This document shows positions 16,520 to 26,898 of a DNA stretch of 64,000 nt, in pieces. The notes under the pieces were generated by a model. It did not search any database, was not told the origin of the DNA, and saw only the letters and a list, made by a program, of their open reading frames with translations. Each line of letters opens with the position of its first letter. The first letter of the stretch is position 1. Both the position numbers and the translations under genes were made by a program. Origin of the DNA: CBDBDZ01 sp965204215 (lineage in GTDB: Bacteria; Pseudomonadota; Gammaproteobacteria; Pseudomonadales; GM7GCV1); NCBI GenBank assembly GCA_965204215.1, contig CBDBDZ010000013.1, positions 124,001 through 188,000 on the forward strand, in the 5' to 3' direction.

Positions 16520-18757
16520 ATGAAATTTAGTACCATATTGAAACTCTTTATCATCGCAGCGCTAAGCTACTGTGTTTGGCTATTATGGCTAGACTATCAA
16601 AGTGGTAATGGCACTGGAAATTCTAAAAATACGCGAGTTATTAATCAACTTAATATAGCAACTCACTTGATTGAATCTGCCAAAGGAGAAAACGAGCTTG
16701 GCAATGGTTTTGAATCGTTACGACAAATTAATATCACTTCAAACAATCAGTATGCTCAGGCTGTTAAACAAAAAATTGAACAGTTGCTAAATGCTGAAGT
16801 GATAATGGGTGTTTTATTAAACTTTCAATTAAATTCAGGAAAATCATTTGACGAAACTCGTTTTCAATTAGAAGCATTGCAATTAAAGACCTGGGGTCGC
16901 GATAACGCTACTGTCAGTGAAATTAATTTATTACAACGTATTTATACCTTAATCAATAGCAACGAGCAGCAATTCAAGGTTCTCCATTATTTGATCAAGC
17001 AACAAGATCAAGAGTCATTAGAACCACAAATTGCAACCATTTTTTTGCAGTTAGGCAGTTTGCTGGAAGCAGCTCAATCTGGTAATGAAACTTTGGGTAT
17101 TAGGCGCTTGCGCTCCGCTAACGAACGGCAAAGTATCACAGCCATTCAAGAATCTTTGCAAACCATCAACAGTCAAATTGAACAAATTATAGCCAATTTT
17201 GCAGTGTTGTATGAAGGTATAGACTCCTTGCACTGGTTACAAAATAATGCCTATCAACTAAACAAAGCTTCAGATTGGGAGCAGTTGAGTAATCAAGTCT
17301 TTTTAATTATTGCGGTGCTTATGATTTTGATCGCGCTAATCTTTTATGTGGAACGAATTAGTGTCAAACGTGACTTGAGCAATGAAAAAAAATATAACGA
17401 TCTTGCCATTAGCAGGTTACTTGATGAAATAGCTGATTTATCTGAGGGCGACCTAACTGTTAAAGCTACAGTGACAGAAGATTTTACAGGCGTGCTTGCC
17501 GATGCGCTCAATTACTCTATTGAGCAATTACAAACTCTTGCTTCCAAAGTGAATGATACTGCCGAGCATGTGATAACCATTTCTCACGAAACCAGTGCAT
17601 CGTCCATGCAATTGCAGCAGCGTGCTGAGCAACAATATAATGAGATGCAAGAATATTGCAAAGGGCTAAACGAAATCAGTAAAAGCTTAACTCAAGTGAT
17701 GGAACGCATGGAAGGAGTGCGAAATATTGTGGAGTCTTCAACGACTTTGGTCTCCAAAAGTGTCAGTACGTTGGAGCATGGACAACAAATTGTAGAAGAT
17801 TCCTTTATTCAAGTTAGCCAAGCACATAAATGCGTGGCTAGAATGTTGGAGTACTGTGAACAGATTCAAGTGATTTTATCGCAGTTTCAAGAGAATTCAG
17901 AAAAAATTCGAATGACCTCACTCAATACATCATTACAAGCTGCACAGTTTGGTAGCAACCGCAACCTGGTGTTGATGACCGATGAAATTATGACGCTAGG
18001 TGAGCGCATGAGTGGAGGTAGCCAGCAAGTTAAAAATTTATTTGCAGCACTCAATACCGAAGCTAAAGGCTCGCTCGGCTCACTGGATTCATTAATCTCA
18101 ACCTTTAAAGAACATAATCAAAGTGAAAGAGAAATGATAATGCAAATCAAACAAATTGTTGAAGACACAGAATATTCTTCTGGCTTGATGCAAGGTCTGT
18201 CCGAAAAAATTCAAAATAGTAATATGGTGGCGCAACATGTCGCTTCGCGTATCCAATCTATGGAAGAAACCACATTTAATTCGCTACATGAAATTACTAA
18301 AACCAGTCGAGTTGTGCAAGAGCTTGCAAACTATGCTTTGGGATTAAAAAAGTTGGTAGCTGGTTTCAAGCTTAAGTCAGCAGAAAATCAACTAACAGAT
18401 GACGGAGTAACTGCAACATCAGCAACAAATGATGAGGATGAATTCCCCTCAATTGATGTGGAGGTGCCTGCATCTCCAACAGTCACAATTTTTACAGATG
18501 AGGAAGTGCTAACTGATAACCCGGATAAAAATGCAGAAGAACAAGAAACAGAAGAATCTGCGATTCCTGAGGTGATGAATCCACTTGATGATGAATATCA
18601 ACCTGAATTTGCGCCAGAATCTGAGCATGGCGATGGCAACCACGAAAAGGATAATTCGGAACAAAGCGATAGCCAATTGTTAGAACCAATGGGTCTCGAG
18701 CCAAAACCTACTATGATGGGTCGTATCAAACGTAAAATAGACAATATTCCGCTCTAA
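16520..18757 (+). CDS. PilJ-like chemoreceptor with degenerate signalling tip
   Basis: 745 aa. TM1 is at about residues 5-25 and TM2 at about 257-277, flanking a periplasmic helical domain of some 230 residues; a HAMP-like segment and a long coiled coil to about 610 follow. At the place of the MCP hairpin tip, normally near-invariant, the sequence reads MTSLNTSLQAAQFGSNRN, so the usual QTNLLALNAA-x-EAARAGE is only partly kept. An acidic disordered tail of about 110 residues (rich in E, D, P) ends the protein. Position between pilI and the chpA-like gene supports a PilJ role. The degenerate tip suggests altered kinase coupling or a private CheW/CheA partner. Confidence 0.8.
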   Translation: MKFSTILKLFIIAALSYCVWLLWLDYQSGNGTGNSKNTRVINQLNIATHLIESAKGENELGNGFESLRQINITSNNQYAQAVKQKIEQLLNAEVIMGVLLNFQLNSGKSFDETRFQLEALQLKTWGRDNATVSEINLLQRIYTLINSNEQQFKVLHYLIKQQDQESLEPQIATIFLQLGSLLEAAQSGNETLGIRRLRSANERQSITAIQESLQTINSQIEQIIANFAVLYEGIDSLHWLQNNAYQLNKASDWEQLSNQVFLIIAVLMILIALIFYVERISVKRDLSNEKKYNDLAISRLLDEIADLSEGDLTVKATVTEDFTGVLADALNYSIEQLQTLASKVNDTAEHVITISHETSASSMQLQQRAEQQYNEMQEYCKGLNEISKSLTQVMERMEGVRNIVESSTTLVSKSVSTLEHGQQIVEDSFIQVSQAHKCVARMLEYCEQIQVILSQFQENSEKIRMTSLNTSLQAAQFGSNRNLVLMTDEIMTLGERMSGGSQQVKNLFAALNTEAKGSLGSLDSLISTFKEHNQSEREMIMQIKQIVEDTEYSSGLMQGLSEKIQNSNMVAQHVASRIQSMEETTFNSLHEITKTSRVVQELANYALGLKKLVAGFKLKSAENQLTDDGVTATSATNDEDEFPSIDVEVPASPTVTIFTDEEVLTDNPDKNAEEQETEESAIPEVMNPLDDEYQPEFAPESEHGDGNHEKDNSEQSDSQLLEPMGLEPKPTMMGRIKRKIDNIPL

Positions 18758-21700
18758 ATGCTGGTGACCAGGGAAACTTTTACACTGCAAGATAATGACT
18801 TAGGCTTATCTGAGACGGATATTTTAAAATCTCTGGAAACTTTTAAACCGAAAAAAACAATTTATACTCGGCGCGACAAAGTTAAATCTATCCGTATACT
18901 TTTTCAGCAATGTATTTTACAGTTGGTTAAAAAAGGGGATGATGCCAAAGAAGACAATGCATTAAAACAAAATTTCCAGGCTGTATTATCAGGCTATTTT
19001 AACCAGATCATGGACCCTGTACAAAGGGCAATTACTATTGGAGTGCTGGCAATTTACGATTTAACATCCATGGAAATTACGGACTCGCAGCAATCATTTA
19101 AGAAAATATTCAGCAGAATGGATAGTATTTTGCGCAACATGATTGAATACGGTCCTGACAGCGATACAGCCGCTCAAGATCAGGAATTATTGTTACGTAT
19201 TCTAACAATACTATCGGCGTACCCCACCGCCAAAAACCGTCATAAAGAATTACTACTTACCATTTTTAAGTTGCAGCCCAAACCTGAAGAATCGGTTACA
19301 GGAAAAAAAACCGCTTTTGTCAAACAAGCCAACATACTACTGGAACAAGCCAAAAAATTATTAAAAGTATGGCAAGTTGAACACTCTGATTATCAAATAT
19401 TAGCACAGCTAAAAACCATTTATTCACGCTTGGAAGAAAGTAAAGATATTGGCGCTTTAACTATTTCTTCGGTTAGCGGCGCTATGTTAAAGCTTATCAC
19501 TCATATAGAAAAAGGCCACGTTCCAGTTGATACCAGCATCGACGAAATATTTGCCAAGTCTTTAAATGTTATTGAAATTTTAACCTCGCTGTTTGTTCAA
19601 GGCAAAGAATCGGTTGAAATTTTTGAAGCCACAGTGTTGCTACAGCGTATTGAGGGGATTAGCCAACAGACATGGGAAACACTAGATGAAGAAGCCAGTA
19701 AGCGCAACCTGTTTATTGTTGAATCAAGTATTCATCACAGTGCCATTCGCAGCTATCTACAACAGCTTAGTCTCCACAGCCAGCAAATACCTTCTACCAT
19801 TTTAAAAATTGCGCTGGAATCGTTAAAGCATTTGACGCAATCGTTAAAGTACGAAGACTTTGCCAAAAGTATCGAAATGGTCGAATTGTTAATACAACCT
19901 TGTATTGATGAAACCAAAGCACTTAAACCCGAAACGCTAAAACTGTTATTGCAATGGGAAGAAGTTATTGCTCGTGCTTTGCTAACGATTGGTGAGTCGA
20001 GTCATTATGACAATCAAATGGTTCTCGACATTGGTGATAAGCTACAACTATGTATCAATGAGCAAAACCTGATTTATATCAATGACGGTGTTCATAATTA
20101 CAAACGTAAGATTACTCCACTCAAAGCGGTTATCAGTAATCAAATTCATTTATTACCAGCATATTTGAAGGTTATTGACGCCTGGAAAAGCCAATGCCAT
20201 CAGGTCAAAGACGTTCATAAATTGCGTTACGAATTACTGTTTATTCAAGAGCAATCAACAGCATCTGACTTAACTGCCATTAGCGAATTAAGTACAGGGT
20301 TATTGACCTTAGGTGAATCATTAGATATTAACGCAGCTTTACCTGAAGAAGATGCTGAATTATTAGTTACAGGATTTTCAACTTTAATGGATATGTTAGA
20401 TGCCATTGTATCGGATCAAGTTATTCACATCGCCTCTAAGGAGCTAATCAATGAATTATTTAAGGGTAAACATCAAGACCATGAAAAGCTTGATGATACT
20501 TTTGTGGCAAAGTCATCACAGCCAGTAGCCGATGAACAGGAAAGTGAGATGGGTGAATTATCTGGTGATATTGACAGCGACCTGAGTAATGGTTTTATTC
20601 ACGAGGCGAAAAAATGGACAATTGAATTAGATTCAGTTATTAACGACTGGTACGCCAAACCTCATTTGATTCGTATTGCTGACCAGGTCATGCGAATTTT
20701 GCATAATCTCAAAAGCGGTGCAAGTTTAGCCAATTATCATAAGCTTAAAAAACTGATTCATCGGCTGGAACTATATATACTGGATCAAATTACTCTGCAC
20801 ACTATTGATATTGCTTTTTTCACTAATTTCAGAACTCAATTTGAAATTATTCAAAATGAAATTGAGCGTATTATTAATAGAAATAATGAAAACGTCATTC
20901 AAGACAGCGGTGCTAGTAAAACTCCTGAAGTTACAACCCTTCCAGACAATAATTTAGAAAACAATGCCCCTGCAAAGTCAAAGATTAGCAGCAAGGTTGA
21001 TATTGACTCAATTCAAAAAACAATACCGCAACAAGCACATCAAAATTTGGTCGAAGCACCGCCTCTGCTTGAACCAGATAGTGTTATACCTCCAAAAGAC
21101 AAGGTTCAGATAGGTATTGACCAACTCAATGATCTTATAGATACACTGAGCGAGTCGACTATTTCTCGCGGACAAATTGCACAGCAAATTGGTGCTATTG
21201 ACGATGCCGTTTCAGAGTACGACATTACCAGGGAACGTTTGAAAACACTTATTCTAACGATGCAGAAATGGAATCACCGCGATGATTTACCAACTGAATT
21301 ACATTCACATATCAGCCAATTTTCCGAGGCTAGTCAAGATTTAGATATTCTGCATTTTATATTGGAGCAAAGCGTCAAAAACAGTAAGTCGCTGTTAAAA
21401 GAAAATGCTAACTTATTAGGAGAGTTAAATTTGAAATTGGCTCGTTCGCGTACCTTGTCATTTAACACAGTCATAAGTAACCTTGAAACTTTGGTTGAGC
21501 GCACAGCTACACTGAATTTTAAAAATGTCAAATTACAATTTCTTAACGCTGATACCGATATTGATAGACATTTACTTCAAGGCGTAGCAAAACCTCTGGA
21601 ACATTTGCTTCGTAATGCTGTAATTCACGGCATTGAAGATAGGGAAACCAGACTGCGCCTTGGGAAGGCGCTAAATGGTAAATTAATTGTTAGTGTTGAA

Positions 21701-22858
21701 AACAACGGAGCATCCATTACCATTAAAGTACTTGATGATGGCATGGGATTTGATATCAATGCCATATGCCAACGCGCATTGGACATGGGAATTGTACAGC
21801 AACATCAAGTACAAAAAATGGATGACGCATCCATTGCCAATTTAGCCTTTCATCGTGGTCTAAGTACTGTTACCGAAGTCGAAGAAGATACAGGCAATGG
21901 CTTAGGGCTTCACGCAGTCAAAAATCAAGTTCAAGGCATTGGCGGTAAAGTCAGGTTAGAAACGCTGGCAAATCAAGGCAGTCAATTTTATATTGAATTA
22001 CCTGCTGCGTTTACACCTGTACGTGCGATGGTGGCTAGCATTGGCCCACAAAAATTTGTCCTGCCGTTGAATCATATTCAAGTTATTGAACAGGCGAGGG
22101 CTTCACAACTGGGAAAAGCTTATGAAAATAGCTATCAAAAAATATCCATCAATGCCAGACAATATCGGTATTGCTACTTGGGTGAATTACTTGAGATTGC
22201 GTGGAAGCCATCCCTTGAATTATTGGAATCTCAAAATCAATCGTTGTTACTGTATCAATTTTTAGATGAAAATTATGCTGTTCATGTCAACCAGGTGGAA
22301 GGTGTTCAAGACATGATAGTTAGCCCCTTACCTAAATATTTTGACAATATTGATGCCTTTATTGGTGTGACAATATTAAATGACGGCAGCACAGCAATGG
22401 TTTTGAATATCCAGCCTTTGCTGACAAAACATATTGCTATTGAGGCCCCACATAATACTGTTAACCCCAATAATACCTCACTAACAGTTCAAAACGATAC
22501 GGCCTCTATTATATTTGTTGACGATTCACTTAGTGTGCGCAAAAAAGCCTCTGCTGCTTTGAAAAAACATGGTTACAATGTTCGTGTAGCTCGCAATGGT
22601 ATTGATGCACTTCGCTTAATCCATGAGAAAAACCCCAATCTCCTGATAGTGGATAGCAATATGCCGAAAATGAATGGCTTTGACTTATTGTCTATACTAA
22701 ACAACCATGACCGCTTTGACAATATGGTTAAAGTGCTTTGCAGCGAATCGGTCACACATGTAATTACCGAAAAATGCAAAAAGCTAAAAGTTACCCATTT
22801 ACTTGAAAAACCTTACAATGAAGAGAAATTGATTGAAATAGTTGAGAGTTTTGTCTGA
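18758..22858 (+). CDS. chpA: ChpA-like hybrid chemotaxis histidine kinase
   Basis: 1366 aa; Pseudomonas ChpA is about 2470. Residues 1-600 are a helical region without a clear phosphorylated His, like the FimL/ChpA N-terminus. One Hpt domain carries H649 in LHNLKSGASLANY. A CheA-type dimerisation and ATPase region follows from about 860, with LLRNAVIHGIED near 950, DDGMGFD and GNGLGLHAV. A CheW-like regulatory domain comes next, and a C-terminal receiver domain with D1299 (LIVDSNMPKMNG) and K in LLEKPYN. It would phosphorylate the regulator at the head of the operon. It starts directly at the receptor's stop and ends TGAATG into the ABC ATPase gene. Gene name by context. Confidence 0.87.
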   Translation: MLVTRETFTLQDNDLGLSETDILKSLETFKPKKTIYTRRDKVKSIRILFQQCILQLVKKGDDAKEDNALKQNFQAVLSGYFNQIMDPVQRAITIGVLAIYDLTSMEITDSQQSFKKIFSRMDSILRNMIEYGPDSDTAAQDQELLLRILTILSAYPTAKNRHKELLLTIFKLQPKPEESVTGKKTAFVKQANILLEQAKKLLKVWQVEHSDYQILAQLKTIYSRLEESKDIGALTISSVSGAMLKLITHIEKGHVPVDTSIDEIFAKSLNVIEILTSLFVQGKESVEIFEATVLLQRIEGISQQTWETLDEEASKRNLFIVESSIHHSAIRSYLQQLSLHSQQIPSTILKIALESLKHLTQSLKYEDFAKSIEMVELLIQPCIDETKALKPETLKLLLQWEEVIARALLTIGESSHYDNQMVLDIGDKLQLCINEQNLIYINDGVHNYKRKITPLKAVISNQIHLLPAYLKVIDAWKSQCHQVKDVHKLRYELLFIQEQSTASDLTAISELSTGLLTLGESLDINAALPEEDAELLVTGFSTLMDMLDAIVSDQVIHIASKELINELFKGKHQDHEKLDDTFVAKSSQPVADEQESEMGELSGDIDSDLSNGFIHEAKKWTIELDSVINDWYAKPHLIRIADQVMRILHNLKSGASLANYHKLKKLIHRLELYILDQITLHTIDIAFFTNFRTQFEIIQNEIERIINRNNENVIQDSGASKTPEVTTLPDNNLENNAPAKSKISSKVDIDSIQKTIPQQAHQNLVEAPPLLEPDSVIPPKDKVQIGIDQLNDLIDTLSESTISRGQIAQQIGAIDDAVSEYDITRERLKTLILTMQKWNHRDDLPTELHSHISQFSEASQDLDILHFILEQSVKNSKSLLKENANLLGELNLKLARSRTLSFNTVISNLETLVERTATLNFKNVKLQFLNADTDIDRHLLQGVAKPLEHLLRNAVIHGIEDRETRLRLGKALNGKLIVSVENNGASITIKVLDDGMGFDINAICQRALDMGIVQQHQVQKMDDASIANLAFHRGLSTVTEVEEDTGNGLGLHAVKNQVQGIGGKVRLETLANQGSQFYIELPAAFTPVRAMVASIGPQKFVLPLNHIQVIEQARASQLGKAYENSYQKISINARQYRYCYLGELLEIAWKPSLELLESQNQSLLLYQFLDENYAVHVNQVEGVQDMIVSPLPKYFDNIDAFIGVTILNDGSTAMVLNIQPLLTKHIAIEAPHNTVNPNNTSLTVQNDTASIIFVDDSLSVRKKASAALKKHGYNVRVARNGIDALRLIHEKNPNLLIVDSNMPKMNGFDLLSILNNHDRFDNMVKVLCSESVTHVITEKCKKLKVTHLLEKPYNEEKLIEIVESFV

Positions 22859-23788
22859 ATGACGATTTTAATTCAGAATCTCAACAAACAATATGCCTCT
22901 GGGCATAAGGCGTTAAATCAAATAAATTTAGAAATACAAAAGGGCGAAATTTTTGCATTACTGGGTCCTAATGGCGCAGGGAAATCAACCCTGATTAACT
23001 GCATTTGCGGTATTATCAATCCATCTTCGGGTAACATACTGGTCAATGGTTACGATGTTATTAAAGAATATAAAGAAACACGCCGCATGATTGGTTTAGT
23101 ACCGCAAGAGCTGACGACCGATACTTTTGAGTCGGTCTGGTCTTGCGTGAATTTTAGTCGGGGATTGTTTGGAAAGCCTCCCAATCCACAATATTTGGAA
23201 TCACTGTTAAAACAGCTTTCTTTATGGGATAAAAAAAATGAGCAGTTACTGGCGTTATCAGGTGGTATGAAACGTCGAGTATTAATTGCCAAAGCGCTAT
23301 CACACGATCCCAAAATATTGTTTTTAGATGAACCAACCGCTGGAGTAGACGTTGAATTGCGCCGAGATATGTGGAATATGGTACGACAATTAAGAGAAAA
23401 TGGTGTCACCATTATTTTAACCACTCATTACATTGAAGAAGCTGAAGGCATGGCAGATAGAATTGGTGTCATCAATAAAGGCGAAATTATTTTGGTTGAA
23501 GGAAAACAGTACCTTATGAAAAAATTGGGTAAAAAGGAGTTTCATATTCAATTACGCGAAAGTATAAGCACTATTCCTGATCAGTTAACAGCATTTCATT
23601 TGGAACTAACAGCCGAGGGCGATGAATTAATTTATCGCTATGATGGCAGCGAAAAACAATCGAAAATTGCTAACCTATTAAAAACACTAGACAAAGCAGC
23701 AATTGAATTTAAAGACATTCACTCGGTTCAAAGTTCTTTGGAAGATATTTTTGTCAATTTAGTTAAAAGCTCAACAAGCAATGAATAA
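22859..23788 (+). CDS. ABC-2 exporter ATP-binding protein (YadG type)
   Basis: 309 aa ATPase. Walker A GPNGAGKS is at residues 36-43, the signature LSGGMKRRV near 137, Walker B ILFLDEPTAGVD near 155-166 and the switch histidine in TTHYIEEAE. The C-terminal 90 residues are a regulatory domain as in YadG and drug/polysaccharide exporters. It abuts the chpA-like stop and overlaps the permease gene by 8 nt. The substrate is unknown; sharing an operon with the Chp genes may be incidental. Confidence 0.92.
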   Translation: MTILIQNLNKQYASGHKALNQINLEIQKGEIFALLGPNGAGKSTLINCICGIINPSSGNILVNGYDVIKEYKETRRMIGLVPQELTTDTFESVWSCVNFSRGLFGKPPNPQYLESLLKQLSLWDKKNEQLLALSGGMKRRVLIAKALSHDPKILFLDEPTAGVDVELRRDMWNMVRQLRENGVTIILTTHYIEEAEGMADRIGVINKGEIILVEGKQYLMKKLGKKEFHIQLRESISTIPDQLTAFHLELTAEGDELIYRYDGSEKQSKIANLLKTLDKAAIEFKDIHSVQSSLEDIFVNLVKSSTSNE

Positions 23789-24542
23789 ATATTCGATTTT
23801 AGCCATTTATAAATTTGAAATGGCAAGAGCATGGAGGACCATTGGTCAAACCATTTTATCACCCGTTATTTCAACCTGCCTGTACTTTGTGGTGTTTGGT
23901 TCAGCTATTGGTTCGCGTATGGTTGAAATTGATGGGGTGAGTTATGCCGCCTTTATTATCCCTGGGTTAATTATGATGTCGCTACTTACTCAGAGCATGA
24001 CCAACGCGGCATTTGGGATTTACATGCCACGATTTTCTGGCACGATTTACGAATTATTATCTTCCCCCATTTCCTATGTTGAAATTGTTCTTGGCTTTGT
24101 TGGCGCTGCTGCCACTAAGTCGATTATGGTGGGAATACTTATTTTATTTACCGCTCAGTTATTTGTAGACTACAGCATTCAACACCCAATATGGATGTTT
24201 CTATTTCTGGTATTAACCGCCATTACCTTTAGCATGTTTGGTTTTATTATGGGGTTATGGGCCGATGGTTTTGACAAACTTCAAATTGTTCCCATGATGG
24301 TAATCACCCCTTTAGCTTTTCTTGGTGGTACTTTTTATTCGATAGATATGTTACCCCATGCCTGGAAAATAGTCACGCTATTTAATCCTGTTGTTTATTT
24401 GGTAAGCGGCTTCCGCTGGAGTTTTTACGAAGTATCAGACGTACACATATTAATTAGCCTGGGTATGGTTGTAACCTTTTTGCTAATTTGTATTGCAATC
24501 GTTGCCTGGATATTCAAAACAGGTTATCGGCTGAAGCAGTAA
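23781..24542 (+). CDS. ABC-2 type permease (YadH type)
   Basis: 253 aa with six predicted membrane helices and the ABC-2 motif LAFLGGTFYSIDMLPHAWKIV-type segment between helices 5 and 6. It pairs with the preceding ATPase by gene overlap, giving a half-size exporter that works as 2+2. A terminator follows the stop. Confidence 0.92.
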   Translation: MNKYSILAIYKFEMARAWRTIGQTILSPVISTCLYFVVFGSAIGSRMVEIDGVSYAAFIIPGLIMMSLLTQSMTNAAFGIYMPRFSGTIYELLSSPISYVEIVLGFVGAAATKSIMVGILILFTAQLFVDYSIQHPIWMFLFLVLTAITFSMFGFIMGLWADGFDKLQIVPMMVITPLAFLGGTFYSIDMLPHAWKIVTLFNPVVYLVSGFRWSFYEVSDVHILISLGMVVTFLLICIAIVAWIFKTGYRLKQ

Positions 24543-24556
24543 TCCTTATATCACAC

Positions 24557-24586
24557 GACCATTGCTCAACGCAATGGTCTTTATTT
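24557..24586 (+). terminator. Intrinsic terminator after the ABC exporter
   Basis: GACCATTGC and GCAATGGTC form a perfect 9-bp stem around TCAAC, followed by TTTATTT. It closes the Pil-Chp/ABC operon. Confidence 0.8.
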
Positions 24587-24622
24587 GCACTCTTCGTTTA
24601 GCTGTGGTATTTAATTTGGGTT

Positions 24623-25281
24623 GAAAGAGGGCAAAATGTTTGGCAATCATTAGGAGGGATGCAACGTGGTTCTGGGGTCATGGTAGTTACTTGGCTCCTG
24701 ATTGGAGTGCAGACTGGTTGCACAGAGAGGTAACTTTTTTATTGAATGGGTATGGGTTAATCAAGTACTCTAAAGATTTCGAGAGCCTCAATGAAGCAGA
24801 GAAAGACATTCTCATTGCTCAGCATAAAAATGGAATAAGATCAAACACCTATTTTCCAGATACTGGTTCTATAACTCTTAATGAGGAGCGAGTCAATGCG
24901 ATAAGACAAACTCAAGCACATTACAAAACTATTTTTCAAAACACAAATGATGATATTGGCAGAAAACTGCGCGAAAACTATGCTTTTTCTCAGAGTTTAA
25001 ATTTATCTGATGAAAATGTTCACGATTTAAGTGCCTTTTTCTTTTGGACTGCTTGGGCAGCTTCAACAAACAGACCAAACGATGTAATTACTTATACCAG
25101 TAATTGGCCACATGAACCCTTAATTGATAATAAACCTACAAGCAGTATGTTTTTATGGTCTATTTTCAGCGTTGCTTTCCTATTGATTGGCGTAGGGTTA
25201 ATCGTATGGTTTTTCACTGGACGAATATTTTTTATCATTATTTCAGTTTATTTTAGCAACACTAAAATTTTTAAAAGCTAA
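24623..25281 (+). pseudogene. Quinol-dependent nitric oxide reductase remnant (norB/norZ-like)
   Basis: From 24673 the frame reads WGHGSYLAPDWSADWLHRE and later WTAWAASTNRP and YTSNWPHEPL, hallmark segments of the qNOR N-terminal periplasmic domain, then one membrane helix. The upstream residues GQNVWQSLGGMQRGS also match qNOR but lie in another frame (24629-24673), so a short deletion near 24671 broke the gene. After about residue 200 of some 750, homology stops at FTGR and the frame ends in IFFIIISVYF and a basic tail; the catalytic heme/non-heme domain is missing, as is the extreme N-terminus. The longest open frame (start 24640) is not a functional enzyme. R1-like single ends (24610-24624, 25289-25306) lie at both borders. 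Confidence 0.88.
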
Positions 25282-25325
25282 TTTACGTTAAACTGGGTTT
25301 AATATTTTAACTGTATGTACTGATA

Positions 25326-26684
25326 ATGAGAGATGTTTTTTCATCGCGCTTAGGCTTTATACTGGCTGCGGCTGGTTCTGCGGTAGGATTGGGGAATATT
25401 TGGGGCTTTCCTACACAAGTTGCAGCAAATGGAGGGGGAGCCTTTGTATTGGTGTACATTATTTTAGCGTTTATATTAGCTTATCCTGTATTAGTGGCGG
25501 AATTATTGGTTGGGCGCTATGCCAGCGCTAATTCGGTTAAAGCCTATTCATCACTGTCAAAAAAACAATGGTTACAACAAACAGGTGCAAGTATCGGTTA
25601 CTTAGGGTTGATTACAGTGAGTTCGATATTGTCATTTTATGCCATCGTTGGAGGTTGGATGATGGCATATTTCAGCAACTACTTTTTTTTGATGTTAGGA
25701 ATGGATGAGGTGGCTAAGTGGGTCACAGCTTTTGGGCTGCCGCGTAATATACTATTTTGCGTATTGTTTAGCTTATTAACAGTGCTAATTGTTCGCGATG
25801 GTGTTCGCAATGGAATTGAAGCCTGGTCAAAACGCTTAATGCCATTGTTGTTGTTAATTATTTTCTTGCTAATAATAGTCGTAGCCACGCAAGAAGGAGC
25901 GGCAGAGGGCTGGAGGGTTTATTGGGTTCCAGACTTTAATCTTGTTCTAAACTCCGAATTAATACTTAGTGCCATGGGTCAGGCGTTTTTTTCCTTATCT
26001 CTTGGGGTTGGGACAATGCTGATCTATGGCTCTTACATTGCCAAATCGGAAAATATTGCCCGGTTAAGCGCTTCCGTAGCAGGTGTAGATATTGGTATAG
26101 CAATTCTTGCAGGGTTGCTAATTATTCCTGCCATTTATGTAGCACAACACAATGGTGTTAGCATTTATAATGAAGCTAATAATCTTATCAGTGGCGATGG
26201 GTTAATTTTTTCGGTATTGCCGCAGTTGTTTGAATCGCTAACCACGCCTGATACAACAGTTTTAGTTACATTGGTAGCACTGGCGTTTTTTGCATTGATG
26301 GTCGTCGCAGCGCTTACTTCATCCATTTCCATGTTAGAACCACCCGTTGCTTTTGTAATAGAGCGCTTTAATATGACGCGAACTCGTAGCGCTTTTATGA
26401 TTGGCAGTAGTATTTTCGCCTTAAGCCTGCTAATTATTTCTAATTTTGAGCAACTATTTGGCAAGGTGATACAAATAAGTACTGAATATAGTCAACCCTT
26501 ACTTGGGTTACTGATTTGCGTATTTGTGGGCTGGGTGTGGAATCGCAACAAAAAACTCAACGAAATCAAACAAGGCTTTGAAAATGTTGAAAGTAGCTGG
26601 TTTTGGCGAATTTGGCCTTTTTATGTGCGTTTTATCTGCCCTTTATTAATTATTCTGACTTTTATGCAGACGTTAAGTCGATAG
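25326..26684 (+). CDS. Sodium:neurotransmitter symporter family transporter
   Basis: 452 aa SNF/NSS-family sodium symporter with about 11-12 helices. The N-terminal signature RLGFILAAAGSAVGLGNIWGFP, with unwound TM1 (GSAVGLGNIW), forms the sodium and substrate site as in LeuT. FSLSLGVGTMLIYGSY is the TM6 counterpart. The substrate is probably an amino acid. It stands alone, with a shared bidirectional terminator downstream. Confidence 0.92.
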   Translation: MRDVFSSRLGFILAAAGSAVGLGNIWGFPTQVAANGGGAFVLVYIILAFILAYPVLVAELLVGRYASANSVKAYSSLSKKQWLQQTGASIGYLGLITVSSILSFYAIVGGWMMAYFSNYFFLMLGMDEVAKWVTAFGLPRNILFCVLFSLLTVLIVRDGVRNGIEAWSKRLMPLLLLIIFLLIIVVATQEGAAEGWRVYWVPDFNLVLNSELILSAMGQAFFSLSLGVGTMLIYGSYIAKSENIARLSASVAGVDIGIAILAGLLIIPAIYVAQHNGVSIYNEANNLISGDGLIFSVLPQLFESLTTPDTTVLVTLVALAFFALMVVAALTSSISMLEPPVAFVIERFNMTRTRSAFMIGSSIFALSLLIISNFEQLFGKVIQISTEYSQPLLGLLICVFVGWVWNRNKKLNEIKQGFENVESSWFWRIWPFYVRFICPLLIILTFMQTLSR

Positions 26685-26822
26685 AAATTGTTGCTATCTA
26701 ACGATGCAATATCTTGTGTCTGTCTTGACCCAAACACGAGTGATACCAATCACAATAAATATCTAGTGTTATAGAAGATGATTTTACAAACCGCACAAGT
26801 ACATCCCTGTAGCTTTGCTCGC

Positions 26823-26860
26823 AAAAAAAAGCCTGTAAGTCATAAACTTACAGGCTTTTT
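26823..26860. terminator. Bidirectional terminator between the symporter and groEL
   Basis: GCCTGTAAG and CTTACAGGC form a perfect 9-bp stem with A-run and T-run on the two sides, so it can end both the symporter (plus) and groESL (minus) transcripts. A second small stem (ACGCGG with CCGCGT, 26863-26880) lies just before the groEL stop. The remainder of 26685-26822 shows nothing I can assign. Confidence 0.85.
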
Positions 26861-26898
26861 GAAACGCGGTGAAACCGCGTGAAATGGTCAGTTGATGA

